Shown: piece by piece, positions 47,823 to 59,800 of the stretch
Layout of the letters: each line of letters starts with the position of its first letter
Numbering within the stretch: the stretch's first letter is position 1
DNA from: Hyalangium versicolor
GTDB lineage: Bacteria > Myxococcota > Myxococcia > Myxococcales > Myxococcaceae
Reading direction: 5' to 3'
Length of the DNA: 64,000 bases
NCBI RefSeq assembly: GCF_020103695.1
Contig: NZ_JAHXBF010000001.1
Location: 248,001 to 312,000 of the forward strand
Made by a program: the position numbers and the translations under genes
The notes under the pieces: model-generated
The model's input: the letters and a program-made list of their open reading frames with translations, nothing else
What the model was told of the DNA's origin: nothing
Database searches by the model: none

Positions 47823-47849
47823 CTCCACGGGGTGTCGGGCTCCGTGGAG
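47823..47849. other. Second stem-loop in the leader of the large megasynthase gene
   Basis: Arms CTCCACGG (47823-47830) and CCGTGGAG (47842-47849) are perfectly complementary over an 11-nt loop, 46 nt before the ATG. The two neighbouring hairpins could be a leader structure for the 12.6-kb gene. Confidence 0.4.
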
Positions 47850-47895
47850 CGGGTCCGCTCCTGATTCACCCCGTTTCTTGGTCTTCAAGGATCCC

Positions 47896-50800
47896 ATGGC
47901 AGCCACATTGACGGAGGCCCTGCTCCAAGCAGCGCGCGGCCCTGGCGCGATTCACTACCTGGAGCGTTCTGCCGAGGAAAGTGTCCAGTCCTACTCGACG
48001 CTGCACGCCGAGGCGCTCCGGGTGCTGGGCGCCCTGCAGCAGCGGGGCGTGGCCCGCGGGGACGAGGTGGTGCTCCAACTGGAGCGCAACCGCGAGTTGG
48101 TGACGGGGATCTGGGCCTGTCTCCTCGGAGGCATCATCCCGGTGCCGCTGCTGGCTGGCGGAGTGGATGAGCACCGGCTGAAGGTGTTCAAGGTCTGGTC
48201 CGTGCTGCGCCGGCCCCACCTGTTGTGCGCGGAAGCGGGCGCGGCGGCGAAGCTGGCGGCCTTCGGACGGGGCCAGGGCTTTGAGGCTCAAGCGGCCGAG
48301 CTGGAGTCCCGGGCGATCTCGTACTCCGAGGCGTTCGCGCGGACGGAGCCCGGCCAGGAGCACCCGGCCGATCCGGACAGCATCGCGCTCATCCAGTTCT
48401 CCTCGGGCTCCACCGGCGAGCCCAAGGGCGTCATCGTCACCCACCGGGCGGTGATGGTGAACGCCTCGGACATGATCTCCACGCTCCGTGTCACCGGGAG
48501 CGACGTGTTCCTCGGGTGGATGCCGCTCACCCACGACTTCGGCATCATCGGCTTCCACTTCACCCCGCTGGTGGCGGGTGTGCCGCAGTTCCAGTTGCCC
48601 ACGCAGCGCTTCGCGCGCCACCCCTCGTTGTGGATGGAGCACGCGACCAAGAGCCACGCCACCATCCTGGCCTCGCCCAACTTCGGCTACCGGCACCTGC
48701 TGGAGCACTACGATTCCAAGGCCGCTGCGCGCTGGGATCTGTCCCACGTGCGGATCATCCAGAACGGCGCCGAGCCCATCTCGGCGGCATTGTGCCGGCA
48801 ATTCCTGGAGGCCATGGCGCCGCACGGGCTGCGGCGTGACTCGATGCTGCCTGGCTACGGGCTCGCCGAGGCCACCCTGGCGGTCTGCTACACCGGGCTG
48901 GACGAGGTGGTGCCCACGCTCGTGGTGGATCGGCGCTCGCTGGGGGTAGGGGAGCGCGTCCGGTTGTGCGAGCCCTCCGAGCCGCATGCGATCGAGATGG
49001 TGGACGCGGGCCACCCCGTGCGCCACACGCAGGTGCGGATCGTCGGCGACGAGTTCCAGCCGTTGCCCGAGTATGTGGTTGGGCGAGTGCAGATCCAGGG
49101 CCCCAACGTGACGCCCGGCTACTACAACGCTCCCGAGGCCACCCGCCGGGCCCTGGTGGGGGATGGCTGGCTCGACACGGGAGATCTCGGGTTCCTGCAC
49201 GAGGGACGGCTGGTGATCACCGGCCGGGCCAAGGACATCCTCTTCGCGGGAGGCATCAACTTCTACCCGCATGACGTCGAGCGCGTCTGCGCCGAGGTGG
49301 AGGGGTTGGGCGAGTCGCAGGTGGCGGTTGCGGGCCAGCACGATCACCGTACGGGCTCAGAGCGGGTGATTGCCTTCGTGATCTTCAAGCGCTCGCTGGA
49401 GCTGTTCGCGCCCCTGGCCCGGCGGCTGAGCCGACATGTGTTGCGGCGGCTGGGGCTGACGGTGGACGCGGTGGTGCCGGTGCTGCGCATCCCGAAGACC
49501 ACCAGCGGCAAGGTGCAGCGCTTCGCCCTGCTCAAGCGCTTCGAGGAGGGCGAGTTCGAGGAGGCCCTGTCGCGGCTGGCGGAGCTGGCCGCGAGCGAGG
49601 TGAATCGAGAGGCCGAGGGGCTGCGCGAGGTGGTGCGCGCCGAGGGCCGCGCGGTGGTGCTCTCGCTCCTGCGGCGTGAGGCCGAGGAGATCGCGGGAGT
49701 GGCCATTCCCGATGACCGGGCTCCGCTGGGGCAGTTCGGCTTCAGCTCCGCGAAGGCCGTGGCGCTGGTGGCCCGGCTCAGCCAGCTCTGCGGGCGGGAG
49801 CTGCCCGCCTCGCTCGTGTTCGATCACCCGACCCTGGAGAAGCTCGCGGATGTGCTGCTGACGGAGTTGGGGAACGCCGCCCGGGCTCCCGCCAACGGGC
49901 ACTCTCACTCGGGCACGGGGAAGAATGAGGTCTCGGTCGAGGCCACACCAGCCCCGGTGCTCGCCGAGAGTGAGCAGCCCCAGGGACAGGAGCCGATCGC
50001 CATCATCGGCATGGGCTGCCGCTTCCCGGGGGGCGCAGACAGCCCCGAACGGTTCTGGGGGCTGCTCGAGGAAAGCCGGGACGCCTCGAGCGACATCCCC
50101 TCGGATCGCTGGGATGCGAGTGCGTACTTCAGCGCCGATTCCCAGGAGCAGGGGAAGGCATACACGCGGCGGGGCTCGTTCCTGCCGGACGTGCGGGGCT
50201 TCGACGCGGAGTTCTTCGGGCTCATGCCGCGAGAGGCAGAGGCGCTCGATCCGCAGCAGCGCCTGCTGCTCGAGGTGGCGTGGGAGGCGCTGGAGCACGC
50301 GGGCCTCTCTCCCGAGGGACTGCGCGAGAGCCCGACGGGAGTCTTCGTAGGCATCTCCGGCGGAGACTATGGCGAGCTGTCCACCCGGAGCCCGGAGGCG
50401 CTGACGCCCTACTCGCTGACGGGGACGATTCACAGCACCGCCGCAGGGCGGCTCTCGTACACGCTCGGGCTCCAAGGCCCGAGTCTGGCGGTGGATACCG
50501 CGTGCTCCTCGTCCCTGGTGGCGGTGCACCTTGCCGTGCAGAGCCTGCGCCGGGGAGAGGCCTCGCTGGCGCTGGTGGGCGGCGTCAACCTGCTGCTGTC
50601 GCCACAGCCCTTCGTCGGGCTGTCCCGGCTCCAGGCGCTCTCACCGGATGGCCGCTGCAAGACGTTCGATGAGGCTGCGGATGGCTATGGCCGGGGCGAG
50701 GGGGCCGGGGTGGTGGTCCTCAAACCCCTGCGCGCAGCGGAGCGGGATGGAGACCGGGTGATCGCGGTGATCCGCGGCTCGGCCGTCAACCATGATGGGC

Positions 50801-53800
50801 GCAGCAGCGGGCTGACCGTACCCAACGGCGTGGCGCAGGAGGCCGTCCTCCGTGGCGCGCTGCGGGATGCCGGAGTGGCGCCCGCATCCGTTTCCTTCCT
50901 GGAGGCGCACGGCACCGGCACGCGGCTGGGAGACCCGCAGGAGATGCGGGCCATTGCCCAGGTTTACAGCGAGGGCCGGCCGTCTCAGGCGCCGCTGCAT
51001 GTTGGAGCCGTGAAGGCGAACATCGGGCACCTGGAGAGCGCCGCGGGCATCGCGGGGCTGTGCAAGGTGGCCCTTGCGTTGAACCGCCGGCGCATCCCCG
51101 GGCAGGCGCATTTGCGCACGCCGAGCTCGCGCATACCGTGGGATCGCATCCCGGTCGTGGTGCCTCGCGAGCAGGTGGAGTGGCAGGCCGGCGCGGGTCC
51201 TCGCCGGGGGGCGGTGAGCTCGTTCGGGCTGTCCGGCACCAATGCTCACGTGGTGTTGGAGGAGCCCCCTCGGGCCCTTGCGGTGCCTACCCGCGTTGAT
51301 CGCACCGCGCACCTGCTGGCGCTCTCCGCTCGGGACGAGGAGGGATTGCGCGAGCTGGCGGCCGGGTATGCCAGCAGCCTCGCCTCGTTGCCGGCCTCGA
51401 AGGTGGCCAGCGCCTGCTACACGGCCAATTCGGGCCGCACGCACCAGTCCCGACGCGTGGCGATCGTTGGCTCCAGTGCGGAGGAGTTGCGGGCCGAGCT
51501 GGAGCGGGTTCGGAGCGGGGCACGAGTCTCCGCCATCGCGCCCGCTCGCCCGCCCATGAGCGCCTGGTTGTTCACGGGGCAGGGCTCGCAGCGCGTGGGC
51601 ATGGGCCGGGTCCTCTATGCCACCAGCCCCGTGTTCCGCGCCGCGCTGGACGAGTGCGCGGAGATCCTGGATCCCCTCACGGGCACGTCGCTGCTGGCCA
51701 CGCTGCAGGGGGAAGGGGCGCGCTGCGCTCCGATCGACGAGACAGCACAGGCCCAGCCCACGATCGTCGCGGTGGAACTGGCCCTGGCTCGGCTGTGGCG
51801 CTCGTGGGGGCTGGAGCCCCAGGCGGTAGCGGGCCACAGCGTGGGCGAACTCGCAGCGGCCCATGTGGCGGGGGTGCTCTCGCTGGAGGATGTGCTGCGC
51901 CTGGTGGCGGCTCGCGGCAGGTTGATGCAGGCCCTGCCCGAGCGCGGGATCATGGCCGCTGTCTCCACGGATGAGCAGACGGCACGTGAGGCGATTGCCG
52001 CCTTCCCTCGGACGGTGGCCATTGCCGCCGTGAATGCTCCCGCCAGCGTGGTCCTCTCGGGGCGTGAGGCGGACGTCACGAGTGTGGTGGATACCCTGGG
52101 GCGCAGGGACATCCGCTCTCGGCGGCTGGTGGTGTCGCATGCGTTCCACTCGCCGCTGATGGAGCCGATGCAGGACGAATTCCTGAAGGCTGCCTCCAGC
52201 GTGCGCGCGCGCGGGGCTCACATTCCGATGTACTCGATGATGACGGGCCAGCGGCTGAGCGAGGCCCCCGATGCGGAGTACTGGCGGCGGCAGATCCTCT
52301 CGCCGGTGCTCTTCTGCTCCACGGCCCGCGCCCTTCATGAGGCGGGCGTCCGGGTATTCCTGGAGGTGGGCCCGGCGCCCATCCTGTCGAGCCTCGGGCC
52401 GCAGTGCGTGGCGGATTCCTCGGTGGCATGGCTGCCCTCGCTCTCTCCGGCGAGCGAGGAGTGGCGGTCGATGCTGGGAGCGCTTGGCTCGCTCTACGCT
52501 GCGGGCGCGTCCGTCAAGTGGAAGGCGTTCGATCAGCCCTATGTCCGCGAGGTGGTGGACGCGCCGACCTATCCCTTCCGCAGGACGCGGTACTGGAGTT
52601 CGGCGGCCTCGGCGCCCGTGCCTGTCGCGAGCTCCCAGCCCGTGACGCAGGTGGCTTCCAGCCCTGCGGCCGCGAACGTCGTGGCCGCCCGTCCCAGCGA
52701 GGTGAAGGGCCCCCAGCATCCGGTGGTGCCGGGACCCCGGCGCGCGGACGCGATCCGTGCCTTCATTCTCTCCGCGGTGGCGGAGACCACCGGGGCGTCC
52801 GCCGAGCGCATCGACACCCAGCGCAACGTCTTCGAGATGGGGCTCGATTCGCTCGTGCTGCTCCAGGTGTTGCGAAACCTGGAGCGGCGCTTCGGCGTGG
52901 CCATTCCCGTGAGCGCCTTCTACCAGGAGGCCGCCACCATCGAGCACATGGTGGCGTACGTGGAAGGGGCACTCCCCGCTGAGGAGGCTCCCGCGCCCGT
53001 GCCCGCCGCCAGCCCGGTATCCGTCCCCGGAGCCGGGGCGAGCGAGGTGGAGCGTCTGGTGGCGCAGCAGCTCCAGATCATGCAGGAGCAGCTTGCCCTG
53101 CTGCGGCAGGTGCATGGCGTAGCGGCCGTGCCGGGTGCGCAGGCGGCCGGTGTGGCTCCGAGGCCCGTACAGCCCGCGAAGGCATTGCCTGCTTCGGTGC
53201 CGGCGCCTGCCGTCGCGCGTGCGGAGTCCCCCGCGCCCTCGGGCGACACCTTCGTGGCGTACCGCAAGATCAACACCGGCGCCGCGAACTCCATCGCGCC
53301 TCGCCAGAAGGCCTTCCTGGAGATGTTGGTCCGGGACTTCAACGCGCGGACACCGGGCTCGAAGCAGGTGGCCCAGGCCTCGCGCCCGGTTCTCGCCAAC
53401 AACCGCGCCGTCGCCGGATTCAGGCCGACCTGGAAGGAGATGATCTACCCGCTCCAGGTCGAGCGCGCGGAGGGGAGCCAGCTCTGGGATGTCGATGGCA
53501 ATCGCTACATCGACATCTCCATGGGGTTTGGCGTCTACCTGTTTGGCCACAACGCCCCTTTCATCCTCGACGCGGTGACCGCGGCGCTGCGGAAGGGTGC
53601 TCCGCTGGGGCCGATGACTCCGCTCCCCGGCCAGGTAGCGGAGCGGATGCGCGCCCTCACCGGCATGGAGCGGACCGCCTTCTACAATTCGGGTACCGAG
53701 GCGGTGATGGTGGCCCTGCGGCTGGCGCGCACCGCGACCGGGCGCTCCAAGATCGTCATCTTCAGCGGCTCGTACCATGGCAGCTTCGATGGCATCCTGG

Positions 53801-56800
53801 CCTCGCCGGGTGGGGGCACTGAGCCCGCCGTTCCAGTCTCCCCGGGCACCACCGAGAACATGGTGCGGGATGTGATCGTCCTGCCCTACGGCGCCGCCAG
53901 CACGCTGGAGCAGATCCGGGCCTGCGCAGGAGAGCTGGCCGCGGTGCTCGTCGAGCCCGTCCAGAGCCGGAAGCCCGAGCTGCAGCCGCGGGAGTTCCTC
54001 CACGAGCTGCGCCGCATCACCCAGGAGTACGGGACCGCGCTCATCTTCGATGAGGTGATCTGCGGCTTCCGCATCGGGCCTGGCGGCGCGCAGGAACACT
54101 TCGGGGTGCGGGCCGATCTGGCGACCTACGGGAAGATCATCGGCGGAGGCATGCCGATCGGCATCGTGGCCGGCAGCAGCCGCTTCCTGGACGGTGTGGA
54201 CGGTGGCGCCTGGCAGTTCGGGGATGACTCGTACCCAAGGGCGCAGAACACCTTCGTGGCGGGGACGTTCTGCCATCACCCGGCGGCGCTGGCCGCGTCC
54301 CTCGTAGTGCTCGAGCGACTGCGAGAGGAAGGCCCAGGGCTCCAGGAGCGGCTCAACCGCCGCACCGCTGAGCTGGTGGAGTCCCTGAACGACTTCTGCA
54401 CCCGGAGAGGGGCACCGGTGCGGCTGGTGCACTTCGGCTCGCTGTTCCGCTTCCAGGTGAAGGGGGATTGGGAGCTGCTGTACTACCGGCTGCTCTGTAA
54501 GGGCATCTATGTCTGGGAGGGACGCAACTGCTTCCTCTCCACCGCGCACACGGACGAGGATGTCCAGCAGCTCCGCGCGGTGGTGGAGGAGTCCATCGAC
54601 GAGATGATGGCGGCGGGCTTCGGTCCGCCCGAGCCTTCAGGGCCTCGCCCTCAGGGGCCGAGCCCTTCCCGCGAGCCCGCCGTGTACCCGATGTCCTCCG
54701 CGCAGCGGCGGATGTACACGCTCAGCCAGCTCGAGGGTGGGGAGCGCGCATACCACCTCTATGGTGCCCTGCAGTTGGAGGGCTCCCTGGATGAGGAACG
54801 CGCGGAGGCGTGTTTTCGCGAGCTGATCGCCCGGCACGAGAGCCTGCGCACCAGCTTCACGGTAGGAGCCGATGGGGCCTTCCTCCAGCGCGTCCACCCC
54901 ACTGCCGCTTTTGCCTTGGAGCGGGGTGAGTGCGCGGATGAGGCGGAGCTCCTCCGGAACTTCGTCCGGCCGTTCTCCCTCTCCGAGGCGCCGTTGATCC
55001 GGGTGGGCGTGTTCCGCCTCGCGGACGGACGGCGAATGCTGGCGCTCGATGGCCACCATGCCGTGGTGGATGGGCTGTCGCTCACCACGCTGTTCCAGGA
55101 GTTCGTAACGCTGTACCTCGGCCAGCTGCTCGGCTCGGCGCCCCGGCAGTGCCGGGAGCATGCCTCCTGGGAAGAGACCTTCCTGCGCACGGACGCGGCT
55201 GCCCAGGAGCGCTACTGGTTGGAACGGCTGTCGGGGGAGCTGCCACGTCTGGCGCTCCCGTACGATGGAGCGCGGCCGGCTCAGCGGATCTTCGAGGGCG
55301 AGGAACTGCGCCTGGATCATCCCGCGGGCGCGCTTCGACAGCGAGCCCAGGAGCACGGCGTCTCGCTCTACATGCTGCTGCTGGCGGCCTACAAGGTGCT
55401 GCTCCAGCGGCTGACCGGGAATGGGGAAACGGTGGTGGGCACCGCGCACGCCGGCCGCCAGCGCGGCGGCTTCGAGGGCGCGGTGGGGATGTTCGTCAAC
55501 TCGCTGCCCGTGAGGACCGTAGCGGCCCCCGGCGCCTCGTTCCTGGACTTCCTGGGAGAAGTGAAGCGGCGCTGCCTGGAGGCCTACGAGCATCAGGATC
55601 TGCCCTTCGATCTGCTGGCGCAGCGGCTCGGTGCCACGAGCGAGCGCGGACACAACCCGCTGTTCGAGACGATGTTCTCCTATGAGAGGGCAGAGGGGCG
55701 CGTGATCCGGCTCCCAGGGCTCTCCCTGCGGGAGGTGTTCCTGCCAAAGCCCACGTCCCTCTTCGACTTCAGCCTGGATGTGGTGGAGGAGCAGGGGGCG
55801 CTTCACCTGCGCTTCGAGTACGCCCGTGGGCTGTTCCAGTCTTCCACCGTCGAGAGCCACGCACGCCACTTCGTATCCATCCTGGAGGAGATCGCCCGGG
55901 AGCCCGCTCGGTCCGTGGCCGCGATCGCGGCGCTCCCAGCTGGTCAGCGGGCCGAGGTGCTGCGCTTGTCCCAGGGCTCGGTGCTCCCTCTGTCGGGCCG
56001 CACCGTGGTGGAGCTCTTCGACGCGCAGGTGGCGCGCACGCCCGAGGCGGTGGCCCTGCTCTGTGGCGAGCGGCGGCTGAGTTACCGGGAACTGGCGCGC
56101 CACGCGGAGGCCCTGGCACGGCGGCTGCGCCAGGAGCACGGTGTGGGGCCCGAGACCATCGTGGGCCTGCTCACCGAGCGCTCGGAGTGGAGCCTCGTGG
56201 CGCTGCTGGGCGTGCTCAAGGCGGGCGGTGCCTACTTGCCGCTCGATCCCGAGAATCCCCCGGAGCGTACGGCCCATGCGCTGCGCGACTCGCGGGCGGC
56301 GCTGGTGATCACCACAACCCGGCACCGAGGGCATGCGGCGCTCGCGGGCATTCCATCCCTGGAGGTGGAAGCGGCCGTGGCGCTCCCGGTGGGTACCGAG
56401 GGCTCGCGCCTGCCTGCGGTGGCGCCGGACTCGCTGGCCTACGTCATCTACACCTCGGGTTCGACGGGGACTCCCAAGGGCGTGGCCATCTCCCACGCCA
56501 ACCTGGCTGGCTATCTCGAGTGGGCCAGCAGCTACTATTTCTCCGAGCCGGAGGTCGGGAACTTCGGGCTATACACCTCGCTCGCCTTCGACATGACGGT
56601 GACGCCCCTGTTCTGCCCCCTCATTCGTGGGCGCACCCTCGTCATCCCACCCGAAGGGCTCGATCTGGCGGAGGCGCTGCGGCGCGGTCTGAGCCCGGGA
56701 TCGCCGGTGGACACGATCAAGATCACGCCCTCGCATGTCGCGGTGATTCGCGAGCTGGGTCTGGCCTCCACTCCGGTGCGGGTGGCCATCCTCGGAGGCG

Positions 56801-59800
56801 AAGCGCTGACGCCGGAGCAAGCCGCTGTTTTGCACCGGCTCAATCCAGCGATGGCCATCTACAACGAGTATGGCCCCACCGAGACCACCGTCGGGTGCAC
56901 GGTGGAGCGCGTCGAGCCCGGCGCGGCACGGGTGGGCATCGGCCTCCCGATCGCCAACGCCCAGGCGTATGTGCTGGATGCCGCAGGGGAGCTCGCTCCG
57001 CTGGGTGTGGCAGGTGAGCTGTGCATCGGCGGGGTTGGGGTAGGGCGCGGCTACCTGGGGCAGTCCCCGCAGGCCGCCTCGCGGTTCGTGGCGAGCTCGC
57101 TGGCTCCTGGCGGCAAGCTGTACCGCACGGGAGACCGGGCGCGCTGGGCAGCCGGCGGGACGCTCGAGTACCTGGGGCGCGGAGATGGGCAGGTCAAGCT
57201 CCGCGGCCATCGCATCGAGCTGGGCGAGATCGAAGCGGCGCTGTCCCGGCATGAACGGGTTCGTGGCACGGCGGTGGTGCTCCACACGTGGCCGGATGGG
57301 ACGCAGGTCCTGGTGGCCTATGTCTCGGCCGACGGTGAGTTCTCCGCCCCGGAGCTGCGGGCCTTCCTCGCGCGCTCGCTGCCGGGCTACATGATTCCCT
57401 CCCGCTTCATTCCGCTTCCGCGCATTCCTCTGGCGGCGAGTGGGAAGCTGGATCGCCGGGCTCTGCCTCCTCCGGAACTCGAGACCGTTTCGGAAACTCC
57501 GAAGGCTGCCGCGCCAGCCGGGGACGAGCGCGAGCGTGCCTTGCTCGAGGTGGCCGCGGAGGTGCTTCGCGTGCCGCGGCTCCAACTGGAGGACAACTTC
57601 TTCGAGTTGGGCGGAGACTCGATCAAGGCGATCCAACTGGCGGCCCGGTTGGCGCCTCGTGGTGTGTCCCTCGAGGTTCAGCAGGTGATGCGCTCCAACT
57701 CGCTCCGGGAGCTTGCCCGGAGCGCCGCGCTTCGCACGGAGCAGACGGCCTCGTCGGAGGATGTGCCCGCTGAGGCACCGCTCGCCCCGATGCAGGCCTG
57801 GTTCTTCTCCCAGCGGTTCGTGGAGGCCCACCACTGGAACCAGGCGGTCATGCTGCACCGCCCCCAGCGGTTCGAAGTGGAGAAGGTGCGGCAGGTGCTG
57901 GAAGCCCTGCTGGTACACCATGACGCCCTGCGCACCGTGTTCTCTCCAGGGGTGGAGGGCACTGCCTCCCAGCGGATCGTCTCCAAACCGGCCGGTACCT
58001 TGTCTTGCAAGGTGATCGATCTGCGCGGGCGGAAGGATGCACCGGAGCAGCTCGAAGCGGCGACGGCGGCGCTTCAGGACTTGCTGAGCTGGGAGGAAGG
58101 ACGGCTGCTGGCGGCGGGCCTCTTCCAACTCGATGACGGCGACCGGCTGTTGCTCGTGGTCCACCATCTGGTGGTGGACGGCGTCTCCTGGCGCGTGCTG
58201 CTGGAGGACTTTGCCAGCGCGTACACCGCGCTGCTGGACGGACAGGCACCGCGCTTCCCGGCGAAGACCACGGCGTTCACCCGGTGGGCGGAGCGACTCG
58301 CGGCGCACGTCCGGGACGGCGGGCTGGAGGCGGAGCGCAGCTACTGGCGCGAGGTGGAGCGCGCCGTGGCCGCTACCGCGCCGCTCCCTCGCGATGCACA
58401 GGCACGGACGAACACGGCGGCGGATGGCGCCACGCTGACCTTCTCGCTGGAGGGGCAGGAGGTAGAGGGGCTCGAGGGTCGCGCCGCAGCCACCTTCCAG
58501 GCCAACGCCGGCGAAGTGCTGCTGGCGGCCGTGGCCGCCACCGTGGGTGAGTGGACAGGCAGTGCCACGGTCGCCGTCCAAGCCGAGGCGCATGGGCGCG
58601 AATCACTTGTGAGCGGGGTGGATGTCACACGGACCGTCGGTTGGTTCACCGCCCTGTTCCCGGTCGTCCTCGATGCGAGTGGCGCCGAGGACGTGGCGCG
58701 GTTGGTTGCCAGGACTCGGGACTCGCTCCGAGGAGTGCCCTCGGGAGGCGTGGGCTACCGCGCGCTGAGGCACCTGGCTCCGCAAGGGGTAGCCCCCGAG
58801 CGGGTGCCGGAAATCACCTTCAACTACCTGGGCAGCTTCGAGCGGGAGTTCTCGACCGGAGTCTTCTCCGCGACGCTGGAGGGGACCGGCCCCACGGTGA
58901 GCCCCGCCTCCGAGCGCGTGCGCGGCCTGGAGATCGACGCGTACATCGCAGGTGGCCGGCTGGTGCTCTCCCTGGGCTACAACCGGCACGAGTTCCGCGA
59001 GGGGACGATCCGCGCCCTGGCGGACCGGCTGCGCGGCTGGATCACCCGTGTCCTCGCATGGCAGCGGGGGCAGGTGGGGACGCCGACCGCAGCGTGGGAA
59101 CTGGATCACCCCAGCCTCTCCCACTCCGCGGGCGAGGCGCTGCTGGCCGCGAACGCTCTGGCTCCTGAGGGGGTGCAGGCCATCCGGGCGCTCACCCCGA
59201 TGCAGGCCGGCATGCTGTTCGACGCGCTGCTCGACCCGGCCAGCAATGGCCAGCAGCTCACCTTGTCCCTCTCGGGAGAGGTGGACGCCGAGGCGCTGGC
59301 GGCGGCGGCGCGTGCCCTGGCCGCGAGGCACGAGGCGCTGCGCACCCGGTTCTTCTCGGTGCCTGGTTCGGAGCCTGCCCAGGTGATCCTGCGCGAGCCG
59401 TTCCTGCCGCTCGAGGTGGCCGAGGCCCCGAGTACCACCGCGCTGGAGGAACTCCGCCAGCGCGATCGGGCGCGCGCCTTCAACCTCGCGCGAGATCCCC
59501 TGATGCGCTTCACGCTGGTGCGGCAGCAGGCGGGGACCGCCGCGCTGTTGATGTCCTCGCACCACATCATCACCGATGGGTGGTGCCTGGGCATCCTCGT
59601 GGGAGATTTGCTGCGGCTCTATGCTTCTGCGCGCCGTGGTGTCCCGGCCCGCCTGGATTCGTCTCCCTCCTATGGGGCCTATGTGCGGTGGCTTCTCGGC
59701 CGCGATCGGAGCGCCTCGTTGGCGTACTGGGCTGAGGCGCTCTCGGGCTACGAGCGGCCCGTGGGGCTGGCGCGGCGCGCGGAGCCCTCATCCCAGCGGG

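Noticed and set aside
47866..49347. 493-codon - strand frame opposite the FAAL domain
   Set aside because: Shadow of the FAAL coding strand with no recognisable domain and no ribosome-binding site.
50641..54549. A 1302-codon open frame on the - strand inside the lipopeptide synthetase gene
   Set aside because: It is antisense to well-conserved KS, AT and AMT domains; GC-rich third positions keep the opposite frame open. No domain is recognisable, and the composition is rich in Arg/His/Gly as in antisense shadows.
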